A stretch of DNA of 64,000 nt from JAOZPE01 sp964601275 (GTDB lineage Bacteria > Krumholzibacteriota > Krumholzibacteriia > JAJRXK01). The stretch spans positions 240,017-304,016 of the forward strand of contig CAZRMV010000005.1 in the NCBI GenBank assembly GCA_964601275.1. Direction: 5' to 3'. Position 1 is the first letter of the stretch. The number at the start of each line of letters is the position of its first letter. A program made the position numbers and the translations under genes. Below, one piece after another: positions 42,962 through 52,181 of the stretch. The notes under the pieces are model-generated. The model searched no databases, was not told the origin of the DNA, and saw only the letters and a program-made list of their open reading frames with translations.

Positions 42962-44407
42962 ATGTCAATAGAGCGCCTGCGAAACCATATCAATGGACGC
43001 TGGGTCGAGGCGGAGGCATCCGAGTACCTCGAGGTCGTCAACCCGGCCACCGAAGAGGTTCTCGCGGAAGTGCCCCTCTCGCTTCCCTCGGAGGTGGATC
43101 GCGCGGTGGCGGCCGCCAGAGATGCCTTCCCCGACTGGCGCAGGACCCCGCCCGCACAGAGAGCGCAATACTTCTTCAAGTTCAAGCAACTCCTGGAAGA
43201 GCACTTCGAGGAGATCGCGCGGACCCTCACCCTGGAGCAGGGCAAGACCCTTCCCGAAGCCCGGGGTAGCGTCCGCCGGGGCATCGAGTGCGTGGATGTG
43301 GCCACCGGAGCCCCCTCCCTGCTCATGGGACAGAGCCTGGAGGATGTCGCGTCCGGGATCGACTGCGAAGCGGTTCGTCAGCCCCTGGGGGTCTTCGCCT
43401 GCATCGCGCCCTTCAACTTTCCCGCGATGGTTCCCCTGTGGTTCTATCCCTTCGCGGTGGCCTGCGGCAACACCTTCGTGTGCAAGCCCAGCGAGCAGGT
43501 TCCCCTGTGCCAGAAGCTCCTTTTCGAGTTGATCGAGGAGGCGGGCTTTCCGCCCGGGGTCTTGAATCTGGTCCACGGCGCGAAAGACGTGGTGAACCGA
43601 ATCGTCGAACATCCTGAGATCGCCGGTGTGTCCTTTGTGGGAAGCAGTCCGGTGGCCCGGTATGTCTACCGCGAGGCGGCGGCGAACGGCAAGCGGGTCC
43701 AGGCCCTGGGAGGGGCGAAGAATTTCCTGGTGGTCATGCCCGATGCCAAGCGCCAGGAGACGATCAACCAGGTGGTGGCCTCCGCCTATGGTTGCGCGGG
43801 AGAGCGTTGCCTCGCGGCGAGTGTCCTCCTGAACGTCGGGGAGGCTCAGGAGTGGATGAGGGAGGGATTGCTCGAAGCGGTCTCCCGGGTCCGCGTGGGC
43901 GATGGTCTCGCGGAATCGACGAGCATGGGGCCGGTGATCTCTGCCGCCCACCGGGAGAAGGTGTTTGGCTATATCGAGAAAGGTCTCGAGGAGGGAGCCG
44001 AGCTCTTGGCCGACGGCCGCGAAGGATTGCCCGAGAAGGGCTACTTCGTCGGACCCACTCTCTTCGATCGGGTCCGTCCGGAGATGACGATTGCGCAGGA
44101 GGAGATCTTCGGCCCGGTGCTCAGCATGATCCGGGTGAAGGACCTCGAGGAAGCGATCCAGATCGCTACGGCACATCCCTTGGCCAATGCCACGAGCATC
44201 TTCACCCAGGACGGAAAAGCGGCCCGGGAGTTCAAGTACCGGGTCCACGCCAGCATGACCGGAGTCAACATCGGGGTCGCGGCTCCCATGTCGTATTTCA
44301 GTTTCGGAGGCGCCAAGGGAAGTTTCTTCGGAGACCTCAAGGCCCACGGGCGCGATGCGTTCGACTTCTACACCGACAAGAAGATCGTCATTTCCCGTTG
44401 GTTTTGA
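42962..44407 (+). CDS. mmsA: CoA-acylating (methyl)malonate-semialdehyde dehydrogenase
   Basis: A 481-residue aldehyde dehydrogenase of the CoA-dependent MmsA group. Key marks are FNFPAMVPLWFYPFAVACGN, the thiol Cys in YGCAGERCLA, absence of the general-base Glu found in hydrolytic relatives, and the C-terminal FSFGGAKGSFFGDLKAHG. In this operon its job is to turn malonate semialdehyde (from beta-alanine) or methylmalonate semialdehyde (from thymine) into acetyl- or propionyl-CoA plus CO2. ATG 42962 has GGAGG 6 nt before; a GTG at 42950 is less likely. It is the first gene of the pyrimidine degradation operon, 37 nt before the next. Confidence 0.9.
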   Translation: MSIERLRNHINGRWVEAEASEYLEVVNPATEEVLAEVPLSLPSEVDRAVAAARDAFPDWRRTPPAQRAQYFFKFKQLLEEHFEEIARTLTLEQGKTLPEARGSVRRGIECVDVATGAPSLLMGQSLEDVASGIDCEAVRQPLGVFACIAPFNFPAMVPLWFYPFAVACGNTFVCKPSEQVPLCQKLLFELIEEAGFPPGVLNLVHGAKDVVNRIVEHPEIAGVSFVGSSPVARYVYREAAANGKRVQALGGAKNFLVVMPDAKRQETINQVVASAYGCAGERCLAASVLLNVGEAQEWMREGLLEAVSRVRVGDGLAESTSMGPVISAAHREKVFGYIEKGLEEGAELLADGREGLPEKGYFVGPTLFDRVRPEMTIAQEEIFGPVLSMIRVKDLEEAIQIATAHPLANATSIFTQDGKAAREFKYRVHASMTGVNIGVAAPMSYFSFGGAKGSFFGDLKAHGRDAFDFYTDKKIVISRWF

Positions 44408-44444
44408 GGCTTGAAGCGCGCACGGCGCGAGGAGGAGATAGCAA

Positions 44445-45317
44445 GTGTCCAGGATCGTACGGGGTGGTCTCATCCAGTGTTCCAATCCGATCAACGACGA
44501 AAGCCGGAAGGTGAGCGAGATCCAGGCGGCCGCGCTCGAGAAGCATCTTCCCCTGGTGGAAGAGGCCGGGAAGGCGGGAGTGAAGATCCTGTGTCTCCAG
44601 GAGATCTTCAATGGGCCGTACTTCTGTCCCTCCCAGGACAAGCGCTGGTACGCGGCGGCCGAACCCGTTCCGGGGCCGACCCTCGAGCTGCTGACGCCTT
44701 ACGCACGGAAGTACGAGATGGTGTTGGTGGTCCCGGTCTACGAACGCGAACAGGCCGGGGTCTATTACAACACCGCGGCGGTGATCGACGCCGACGGGAA
44801 GTACCTGGGCAAGTATCGCAAGAACCATATTCCCCACACCTCGGGATTCTGGGAGAAGTACTTCTTCAAGCCGGGCAACCTGGGGTATCCCGTGTTCGAC
44901 ACCGCCTACGCCAAGGTGGGCGTCTATATCTGTTACGATCGCCATTTCCCCGAGGGTGCCCGCCTCCTGGGGTTGAATGGAGCGGAGATCGTCTTCAACC
45001 CCTCCGCTACCGTCGCCGGGCTCTCCCAATACCTGTGGAAACTGGAACAGCCCGCGCACGCGGTGGCCAACGGCTATTTCATGGGATGCATCAATCGCGT
45101 GGGCACGGAGAAGCCCTGGGAGATCGGACGTTTCTACGGCAGCAGCTATTTCGTCGATCCCCGGGGCAACTTCCTTGTCGAAGCGAGTGAAGACAAGGAC
45201 GAACTCGTCCATGCCGACCTCGATCTGGAGATGATCGAGGAAGTCCGCCAGGTCTGGCAGTTCTACCGGGATCGGCGACCGGAGACCTACGGAGACCTGA
45301 CGAGTCTGCTGCCCTGA
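44445..45317 (+). CDS. Beta-ureidopropionase (N-carbamoyl-beta-alanine amidohydrolase)
   Basis: A 290-residue nitrilase-superfamily enzyme. The Glu-Lys-Cys triad is seen in CLQEIFNGPYF, KYRKNHIPH and VYICYDRHFPE. The segment SGFWEKYFFKPGN is typical of beta-ureidopropionases and N-carbamoyl-putrescine amidases; the operon decides for the first. It splits N-carbamoyl-beta-alanine into beta-alanine, CO2 and NH3, the third step of reductive uracil breakdown. The start is GTG 44445, with GGAGGAG about 8 nt before. It sits between mmsA and the dihydropyrimidinase gene (25-nt gap). Confidence 0.88.
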   Translation: MSRIVRGGLIQCSNPINDESRKVSEIQAAALEKHLPLVEEAGKAGVKILCLQEIFNGPYFCPSQDKRWYAAAEPVPGPTLELLTPYARKYEMVLVVPVYEREQAGVYYNTAAVIDADGKYLGKYRKNHIPHTSGFWEKYFFKPGNLGYPVFDTAYAKVGVYICYDRHFPEGARLLGLNGAEIVFNPSATVAGLSQYLWKLEQPAHAVANGYFMGCINRVGTEKPWEIGRFYGSSYFVDPRGNFLVEASEDKDELVHADLDLEMIEEVRQVWQFYRDRRPETYGDLTSLLP

Positions 45318-45342
45318 TCCGATTCTCGCGGAAGGAGTGGCC

Positions 45343-46731
45343 ATGAGCGTACTCATCCAGAATGGAACCATCGTGACCGCCATCGACAGCCATGTCGGTG
45401 ACATTCGGTGCGAAGACGGAAGAATCGTGGCCCTGGGGCCGAAACTGGAGGCGCATCCCGGAGATGAGATCATCGACGCCTCCGGGCAATACGTCTTCCC
45501 CGGTGGAATCGACCCCCACGTCCACATGGAATTGCCGTTCATGGGAACGGTCTCTGCCGATGATTTCGAAACGGGAACTGCTGCCGGTGTCGCGGGGGGA
45601 ACGACCAGCATCATCGATTTCGTCATTCCAGGGCGCGGAGATTCCTACGAAGAAGCGTTGAAGTGGTGGCATGAGAAGGCCGCCAAAGCGGTTGCCGACT
45701 ACGCATTCCACATGGCGATCACCTGGTGGGGAGACGAAACGGCCGAGGTGATGCGTCGGTGTGTCCAGGAGGAGGGAATCCCCTCGTTCAAGACCTTCAT
45801 GGCCTACCGCGGGGCCATCGGCGTGGACGATCCCGAGCTCATCGAGGTCATGAAGACCGCGCGCGATCTGAACGCCCTCGTGACGGTCCATGCCGAACAC
45901 GGGGACATGGTGGTGGAGCTGCAGAACAAGCTCTTCGAAGCCGGACTCACCGAGCCCAAGTACCACGCTCTTTCGCGCCCGGCACCCGTCGAGGGCGAAG
46001 CCACGGGGCGGGCCATCATGCTGTCACGCATGGTGGAGAGTCCGTTGTACGTGGTGCACGTCACCTGTCGGGAAGCGGTGCGAGCGATCGCCGAGAGCCG
46101 TCAGCGGGGGCAGACGGTCTACGGGGAAACCTGTCCCCAGTATCTTCTGCTCGATGACAGTGTCTACGAGAAACCCGATTTCGAAGGCGCGGCCTACGTG
46201 ATGTCTCCTCCCATTCGTCCCAAGGGACACCAGGAGGTGTTGTGGGCCGCGCTCAAGTCGGGGATCCTGCAGACCGTCGCCACCGATCACTGTCCCTTCA
46301 ACCAGAAGGGTCAGAAGGACATGGGAAAAGACGACTTCCGGATGATTCCCAACGGCGCGGCCGGCATCGAGCATCGCCTGGCGCTGCTCTATACCCACGG
46401 GGTGCTCAAGGGTCGCATCGACCTCCACCAGTTCGTCGATCTGACCTCCACCCGTCCGGCGAAGATCTTCGGACTCTACCCCCGCAAGGGCAGCATCACC
46501 CTGGGTGCGGACGCCGACCTGGTGGTGTGGGACCCGGAGGGGACGGCGACGATCTCCGCCAAGACCCATCATCACAAGGTGGATCGGAGCATCTACGAGG
46601 GATTCGAGTTGAAGGGAGTCCCGTCGACGGTCGTGGTCAACGGCCGAGTTCAATACCAGGACGGTGATCTCAAGGTGGAGCGAGGCGCCGGACGGTACCT
46701 GAAACGGACTCTCGACGGAGGATCACGATGA
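45343..46731 (+). CDS. Dihydropyrimidinase (hydantoinase)
   Basis: A 462-residue cyclic amidohydrolase, the normal length. Metal ligands are visible: GGIDPHVHMEL near residue 55, the carboxylated Lys in SFKTFMAYRG, His in VTVHAEHGD, His in VVHVTC, and Asp in VATDHCPFN. It opens 5,6-dihydrouracil to N-carbamoyl-beta-alanine, the second pathway step. ATG 45343 is chosen for its GGAAGGAG box at a 6-nt spacing rather than the GTG at 45337. The end overlaps the aminotransferase start by 4 nt (ATGA). Confidence 0.92.
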   Translation: MSVLIQNGTIVTAIDSHVGDIRCEDGRIVALGPKLEAHPGDEIIDASGQYVFPGGIDPHVHMELPFMGTVSADDFETGTAAGVAGGTTSIIDFVIPGRGDSYEEALKWWHEKAAKAVADYAFHMAITWWGDETAEVMRRCVQEEGIPSFKTFMAYRGAIGVDDPELIEVMKTARDLNALVTVHAEHGDMVVELQNKLFEAGLTEPKYHALSRPAPVEGEATGRAIMLSRMVESPLYVVHVTCREAVRAIAESRQRGQTVYGETCPQYLLLDDSVYEKPDFEGAAYVMSPPIRPKGHQEVLWAALKSGILQTVATDHCPFNQKGQKDMGKDDFRMIPNGAAGIEHRLALLYTHGVLKGRIDLHQFVDLTSTRPAKIFGLYPRKGSITLGADADLVVWDPEGTATISAKTHHHKVDRSIYEGFELKGVPSTVVVNGRVQYQDGDLKVERGAGRYLKRTLDGGSR

Positions 46732-48047
46732 GCGAACAGGAAGCGACGTCCCGGGCCGAGGAAATCCGCACGAAACACGCCAAGTACCTGTGGCCCGCGG
46801 TGGTCAACTACTACGAGGAAGCTCTCGCTTTGGAGAGCGGCGAGGGCCGGCGGGTGAAAGATTTCGACGGAAAGGAGTACCTGGATTTCTTCGGGGGTAT
46901 TCTCACCGTCTCCATCGGTCACTGTGATCCCCGGGTGACCGAGCCATTGAAGGCGCAGATCGACCGTCTGGGTCATGTATCGACGCTCTATCCCACCTTG
47001 CCCATCGTCGAGCTGGCCGAGCGGTTGGCCAAGATGACGCCGGGGGATCTCAGCAAGAGTTTCTTCACCGTCTCCGGAACGGAGGCCGATGAAACCGCGG
47101 TCGCGTTGGCCCAGGTCTACACCGGGGCCCAGGAGATCATCGCCCTGCGCCACGGATATTCCGGCCGGTCGATGCTTGCGCAATCGCTCACCGCACATTC
47201 GGCCTGGCGGGCGGTGCCGACGCAGATTGCCGGAATCAAGCACGCGCTTGCCCCGTATTGCTATCGGTGTCCCCTGGGGCTGAAGTATCCATCGTGCCAC
47301 CTCAAATGCGCCGATGACATCGAGGAACTGATCCAGACCACGACAACGGGAAGCATTGCCGGATTTCTCGCCGAGCCGATCCAGGGCGTCGGTGGATTCG
47401 TGGTTCCTCCCCCCGAGTACTTCCAGAAAGCGGTGGAGATCATCCGGCGCTACGGAGGGGTGTTCATCTGTGACGAGGTGCAGACCGGCTTCGGCCGCAC
47501 CGGCTCGAAGAACTTCGGCATCGAGCACTGGGGGGTCCAGCCGGAGATCATGACCATGGCCAAGGGGGTGGCGAACGGCATGCCGCTCGGGGTGACCATC
47601 GCCACCCCGGAGATCGCGGATAGTTTCAAGAAACTGACGATCTCCACCTTCGGGGGCAATCCGATGTCCTGCGCCGCGGCCAACGCGACGCTCCAGGTCA
47701 TGGAGGACGAAAACATCCCCGGCCGGTCGGAGAAGATGGGGGCCCGCCTGCGGGCGGGACTGGAGGAGATCCAGAGGCGGCATCCGAAGATCCTTGGCGA
47801 TGTGAGGGGCATGGGGTTGATGCAGGGCCTCGAACTGGTGGTGGATGAACCCGGGGGCGATCGCACTCCGAATCCCGGTGCGGTGGGCAGGATCTTCGAG
47901 GAAGCCAAGTCCCGTGGCCTGCTCATCGGCAAGGGAGGGCTGTACGGCAACGTCATCCGGATCGCCCCGCCCATGACCGTCAGCGAAGGGGAGATCGACG
48001 AGGCGTTGGCGATCCTGGAGGAATCCTTCGCGGCGATTGGAGGGTAG
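46728..48047 (+). CDS. Class III aminotransferase, likely beta-alanine transaminase
   Basis: A 439-residue PLP enzyme of the class III (AGXT2/omega-transaminase) group. It has the PLP strand VFICDEVQTGFGRTG, the Schiff-base Lys in MTMAKGVANGMPLG, and VSGTEADETAVALA for phosphate binding. A four-Cys segment (YCYRCPLGLKYPSCHLKC) is usual in this subgroup. In context it transfers the amino group of beta-alanine (or 3-aminoisobutyrate) to pyruvate or 2-oxoglutarate, giving the semialdehyde used by MmsA. The start is embedded in ATGA with the previous stop; the next gene is 1 nt beyond its own stop. Confidence 0.87.
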   Translation: MSEQEATSRAEEIRTKHAKYLWPAVVNYYEEALALESGEGRRVKDFDGKEYLDFFGGILTVSIGHCDPRVTEPLKAQIDRLGHVSTLYPTLPIVELAERLAKMTPGDLSKSFFTVSGTEADETAVALAQVYTGAQEIIALRHGYSGRSMLAQSLTAHSAWRAVPTQIAGIKHALAPYCYRCPLGLKYPSCHLKCADDIEELIQTTTTGSIAGFLAEPIQGVGGFVVPPPEYFQKAVEIIRRYGGVFICDEVQTGFGRTGSKNFGIEHWGVQPEIMTMAKGVANGMPLGVTIATPEIADSFKKLTISTFGGNPMSCAAANATLQVMEDENIPGRSEKMGARLRAGLEEIQRRHPKILGDVRGMGLMQGLELVVDEPGGDRTPNPGAVGRIFEEAKSRGLLIGKGGLYGNVIRIAPPMTVSEGEIDEALAILEESFAAIGG

Positions 48048-48048
48048 T

Positions 48049-49371
48049 ATGAGCAACGCCGACCACTGGGTCATCCCCGCCGAGCGCCTCGAACTCCGAT
48101 TCGAAGACAAGAAACCGGGGTTCCAACCGGCCGAAGCGTTTGCCGAGGCCAGTCGCTGTCTGTATTGCGAGGATGCCCCGTGCACGGCCGCATGCCCCAC
48201 GAGCATCGACGTGGCGAGCTTCATCCACAAGATCGCCACCGGGAACCTGAGAGGCTCGGCGCGTACGATCCTGAAGTCGAATCTCCTGGGGGCGAGTTGC
48301 GCGCGGGTCTGCCCGGTCGAGGTCCTTTGCGAGGGGGCGTGCGTCTACACGAAATGGGGCCGCCAGCCCATCGAGATCGGTCGATTGCAGCGATTCGCGA
48401 TGGAACAGGCGCGATCGGCGGATCTTCTCGAGAGGAAGGAGCCGCGGCCGGAGTCGATCGGGCTGGTGGGAGCAGGCCCCGCCTCTCTCGCGTGCGCGGG
48501 AACGCTGGCGCTGTTGGGCTATGAGACGGTGATCTACGAGAAGGAAGATCTGCCCGGCGGCTTGAACATGACCGGGGTGGCGCCCCACAAGATCCGCGCG
48601 GAAGAGGTTCTCGACGAAGTGCGATTCATTCTCTCCCTGGGAGTGACCATCCGCACGAATTCAGCCCTGGGGCACGATGTTTCCGGCGAAGACCTTCTCG
48701 CCCGCCACGACGCGGTGTTCTTCGCGCCCGGGCTCGGCTCCGATTCCCTGCGAGGCGTCCCCGGCGGGTCGGGTCCGGGCATCGTGGGCGCGGTGGAGTG
48801 GATCGCCCGCATCAAGCTCGATCCAACGGCCGCTGTCGACGGAATCTCGTCGGCCGTGGTGATCGGGGGGGGCAATACGGCTCTCGACGTGGTCCAGGAA
48901 CTGGCCACCCTGGGAGTTCCCCGAGTCACTCTCCTGTACCGCCGTTCCGCACAGGAGATGCCCGGTTACCGCCACGAGTGGGAGAGGGCCAAGAAACAGC
49001 GCGTCCAGCTCCTGGATGAAGTCATCGTCAAGGAAGTCCGACGGGACACCAAGGGACGCCTCGTGTCGGTCGAGCTGGTACGCGCCGAACGGGGGAGACC
49101 CACGCAGGAAGCGGCGGGAGAGATTCCCTGCGACCTGATCGTGGTTGCCACCGGCCAACAACGGCTTGCCGAGCTGGCCGCGCTGTTCCCGGGAGTGCAA
49201 TGCGACGAGAGAGGTTGCGTCATCGCCGACGAAGAGACCCTGGTGACGGGAAATCCCCGCGTCTTCACCGGTGGAGATTGCCATAACGGGGGCAAGGAGG
49301 TCGTGAACGCGGTCGCTGAAGGCCAGCGCGCGGCCCGGGCGATCGATCGATTTCTGAGAGGGGGGCGTTGA
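48049..49371 (+). CDS. preT: Dihydropyrimidine dehydrogenase subunit PreT (NAD(P)H:acceptor oxidoreductase)
   Basis: A 440-residue flavoprotein. The N-terminal Fe-S domain has CLYCEDAPCTAACP and CARVCPVEVLCEGAC, which together can bind two [4Fe-4S] clusters. It is followed by an FAD-binding GLVGAGPASLACAGTL (~143) and a pyridine-nucleotide motif VVIGGGNTALDVV (~270). ATG-proximal FAD closure is FTGGDC near 410. PreT takes electrons from NADH or NADPH and passes them to PreA, which reduces uracil and thymine. ATG 48049 has GGAGG at a 5-6-nt spacing. It overlaps the preA start by 4 nt (TTGA). Confidence 0.9.
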   Translation: MSNADHWVIPAERLELRFEDKKPGFQPAEAFAEASRCLYCEDAPCTAACPTSIDVASFIHKIATGNLRGSARTILKSNLLGASCARVCPVEVLCEGACVYTKWGRQPIEIGRLQRFAMEQARSADLLERKEPRPESIGLVGAGPASLACAGTLALLGYETVIYEKEDLPGGLNMTGVAPHKIRAEEVLDEVRFILSLGVTIRTNSALGHDVSGEDLLARHDAVFFAPGLGSDSLRGVPGGSGPGIVGAVEWIARIKLDPTAAVDGISSAVVIGGGNTALDVVQELATLGVPRVTLLYRRSAQEMPGYRHEWERAKKQRVQLLDEVIVKEVRRDTKGRLVSVELVRAERGRPTQEAAGEIPCDLIVVATGQQRLAELAALFPGVQCDERGCVIADEETLVTGNPRVFTGGDCHNGGKEVVNAVAEGQRAARAIDRFLRGGR

Positions 49372-50747
49372 CCGTGGCTGATCTTTCCATCGAGTTTGCC
49401 GGGATCAAGAGTCCGAACCCCTTCTGGCTGGCTTCGGCGCCCCCGACGAATTCCGGGGAGCAGATCATGCGCGCCTTCGACGCGGGGTGGGGCGGCGCGG
49501 TGTGGAAGACCCTGGGCCAGCCGGTGGTGAATGTCTCGAGCCGGTTGGGGGCGGTCGATCTGGGCGATCGGAAGATCATGGGGTTGAACAACATCGAACT
49601 CATCACCGATCGTTCCCTGGCGGAGAACCTGAGGGAGATCGCCGAGGTGAAGCGCCGGTATCCGGATCATGCGGTGGTCGTGTCGCTCATGTTCGGCGCT
49701 CGCGAGGAGTGGAGGAACATTCTCAAGCGCTGCGAGGATACCGGATGTGACGGGGTCGAGCTGAACTTCGGGTGTCCGCACGGGATGTGCGAGCGGGGCA
49801 TGGGATCGGCGGTGGGCCAGGAGCCCAAGGTCCTGAAGGAACTGGTCTCGTGGGTGGCGGAAGATACGACATTGCCGGTGATCGTGAAGTTGACGCCCAA
49901 CGTCTCGGAAATCCTGGAACCGGCGATGGCGGCCCAGGAGGGTGGGGCGACCGCGGTCTCCTTGATCAATACCATCAAGAGCATCGTAGGGGTCGATCTC
50001 GACACCTTCGCGCCCCGTCCAACGGTCGCAGGCGCATCTTCCCACGGGGGGTATTGCGGGCCCGCGGTGAAACCCATCGCCCTGCGCATGATCGGCGAGC
50101 TCGCGCGCTACCATGATTTCAAGCTGCCCATCTCGGGCATCGGAGGAATCGGCAATTGGCGTGACGCTGCCGAGTTCATTGCGCTGGGCGCGGGCAGTGT
50201 GCAGGTCTGCACCGCGGTGATGCACTATGGCTACCGCATTGTCGAGGACATGATCGAAGGGCTCAGCGAGTATCTCGACTCCAAGGGCATGGACTCGGTC
50301 AGCGAACTGATGGGAAGAGCGGTACCCAATTTCAAGGAATGGGGAGAGCTCGATCTCAATTACCATGTCGTCGCCAAGATCGATCCCGATCTGTGCATCG
50401 GATGTCTTCGTTGCCACGTGTCCTGTTGGGATGGGGCGCACCAGTGCATCCACCTGCCCGGGGAGGATCCGGTCGAGGGTCATGACGCGCCGATGGCCGC
50501 CGAGGCGAAGAGAATGGCCGCCGAGGATGAACGCCGTATCGCCGCCGGTGGGGAGGTTCTGGTTCCCTACCGCGTCCCATGGGTCGATGAAACCGAGTGT
50601 GTCGGCTGCAACCTGTGTTGGTTGGTCTGTCCCGTCGAAGGTTGTATCACGATGGAGGAGAAACGCCGTTCTCCGGAAGTGGATACCTGGAACCAGCGGG
50701 TGCGTGAAGGTCGCGACTTCGTGCCCGGCGGATTGGAAGAGCTGTAG
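49368..50747 (+). CDS. preA: Dihydropyrimidine dehydrogenase subunit PreA
   Basis: A 459-residue FMN enzyme with a dihydroorotate-dehydrogenase-like TIM barrel and a C-terminal ferredoxin domain. The catalytic loop is ELNFGCPHGMCERGMGSAVG, with Cys136 as the likely proton donor. Two [4Fe-4S] motifs follow, CIGCLRCHVSC near 345 and CVGCNLCWLVCP near 415. It reduces uracil/thymine to the 5,6-dihydro form with electrons from PreT. The start is TTG 49368, overlapping the preT stop; GTG 49374 is an alternative. The permease gene begins immediately after the stop. Confidence 0.93.
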   Translation: MTVADLSIEFAGIKSPNPFWLASAPPTNSGEQIMRAFDAGWGGAVWKTLGQPVVNVSSRLGAVDLGDRKIMGLNNIELITDRSLAENLREIAEVKRRYPDHAVVVSLMFGAREEWRNILKRCEDTGCDGVELNFGCPHGMCERGMGSAVGQEPKVLKELVSWVAEDTTLPVIVKLTPNVSEILEPAMAAQEGGATAVSLINTIKSIVGVDLDTFAPRPTVAGASSHGGYCGPAVKPIALRMIGELARYHDFKLPISGIGGIGNWRDAAEFIALGAGSVQVCTAVMHYGYRIVEDMIEGLSEYLDSKGMDSVSELMGRAVPNFKEWGELDLNYHVVAKIDPDLCIGCLRCHVSCWDGAHQCIHLPGEDPVEGHDAPMAAEAKRMAAEDERRIAAGGEVLVPYRVPWVDETECVGCNLCWLVCPVEGCITMEEKRRSPEVDTWNQRVREGRDFVPGGLEEL

Positions 50748-52127
50748 TTGAAGCACAAGCTCATCTATTCGATCGACGATATCCCGCCGCTGCGGGAAAC
50801 CATCCCGTTGGGGTTCCAGCACTACCTGACGATGTTCGGGTCGACGGTGGCGATCCCACTGATCTTGAGCGAGCCGCTGGGTTTGGCCGACAAGCCGGTG
50901 CAACTGGGCTGGCTCATCTCGACCATGTTCTTCGTGAGCGGGATCACCACCTTCCTGCAGACCACCTGGGGCAACCGCCTGCCGCTGATCCAGGGCGGAA
51001 CCTTCTCGTTCCTCTCGCCCGCCATCGCGGTGTGTTCCATGGCGGCGCTGGCCAACGCGGGATGGCAAGTCAAGCTGCAGCACATCCAGGGGGCGGTGAT
51101 CGCCGGTTCCTTCGTGGAGATCGCCGTGGGCTACTCGGGCCTCATGGGGCGTCTGTTGCGATTCGTGGGACCCATCACCATTGCCCCGACCATCGCCCTG
51201 ATCGGCCTGTCGCTGTTCAAGTTCGGGGCCCCGATCGCGGGCACGAACTGGGGGATCGGCGGCTTCACCATCGTGCTCATCATTCTCTTCAGCCAGTACA
51301 TGCGACGCACCCATCGGGCCTTCGAGTTGTTTCCGATCATGTTGGGAATCCTCCTGTCGTGGGGCCTTGCCGCGCTGCTCACCGCACTCGGGGTCTTCGG
51401 TCCGGGGCATCCCGCGGAGGTCTCCATGGCGAACGTGGCCGCCGCCCAGTGGATCCGGGTTCCCTATCCGCTGCAGTGGGGCTTCCCGGTGTTCTCGGCT
51501 GCGGGAATCGTAGGGATGCTGGCGGGATACCTGGCGTCCATGGTGGAATCGGTCGGGGACTACTACGCCTGCGCTCGGCTCGCGGGCGCCCCGGTGCCCG
51601 ACTCGCGGATCATCAACCGGGGGATCGGCATGGAAGGAGTGGGGTGTCTCGTCGCGGGAATCATGGGGACGGGAAACGGCACGACCTCCTACAGCGAGAA
51701 CATCGGCGCGATCGGTCTGACGCGGGTCGGCAGCCGCAGGGTGGTGCAGGTGGGCGCGCTCATCATGATCTTCTTCGGAATCTTCGGGAAGTTCGGGGCC
51801 CTGTTCACGACCATCCCCCAACCGATCGTGGGGGGAATGTATTGCGCCATGTTCGGCATGATCACCGCGGTCGGCCTCTCGAATCTCCAGTTCGTCGATC
51901 TGAATTCCGCCCGGAATCTCTTCATCCTGGGTTTCTCGTTCTTCATGGGTCTCTCGTTGCCGGAGTACTTCGTACAGCATCCCGCGGCGTTCTCACCACA
52001 TTGGCTCGCGGGTATCGTGAATACATTGGGACAGACCGGGATGGCGGTGGGTGCGGTGAGCGCACTGATCCTGGACAACACGATCCCGGGCAGCGACGAG
52101 GAGAGAGGCCTCGACGCCTGGCGCTAG
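50748..52127 (+). CDS. NCS2 family nucleobase permease
   Basis: A 459-residue polytopic membrane transporter of the nucleobase-cation symporter-2 family. It has the substrate-binding motifs TFSFLSPAIA (TM3) and MVESVGDYYACARLAG (TM8), the family signature GMEGVGCLVAGIMGTGNGTTSYSENIG region (residues split here: GCLVAGIMGTGNG, TTSYSENIG), and GGMYCAMFGMI. The sequence is closer to the xanthine/ascorbate-type branch than to classic UraA, but its place as last gene of the pyrimidine operon points to uracil or thymine import. The start is TTG 50748, directly after the preA stop, with GGAAGAG upstream. Confidence 0.88.
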   Translation: MKHKLIYSIDDIPPLRETIPLGFQHYLTMFGSTVAIPLILSEPLGLADKPVQLGWLISTMFFVSGITTFLQTTWGNRLPLIQGGTFSFLSPAIAVCSMAALANAGWQVKLQHIQGAVIAGSFVEIAVGYSGLMGRLLRFVGPITIAPTIALIGLSLFKFGAPIAGTNWGIGGFTIVLIILFSQYMRRTHRAFELFPIMLGILLSWGLAALLTALGVFGPGHPAEVSMANVAAAQWIRVPYPLQWGFPVFSAAGIVGMLAGYLASMVESVGDYYACARLAGAPVPDSRIINRGIGMEGVGCLVAGIMGTGNGTTSYSENIGAIGLTRVGSRRVVQVGALIMIFFGIFGKFGALFTTIPQPIVGGMYCAMFGMITAVGLSNLQFVDLNSARNLFILGFSFFMGLSLPEYFVQHPAAFSPHWLAGIVNTLGQTGMAVGAVSALILDNTIPGSDEERGLDAWR

Positions 52128-52181
52128 GACGGCCGCCGCGTCTCGATCGTCATTGTCGTCCGTTTCCTGGAGATGGCACCA

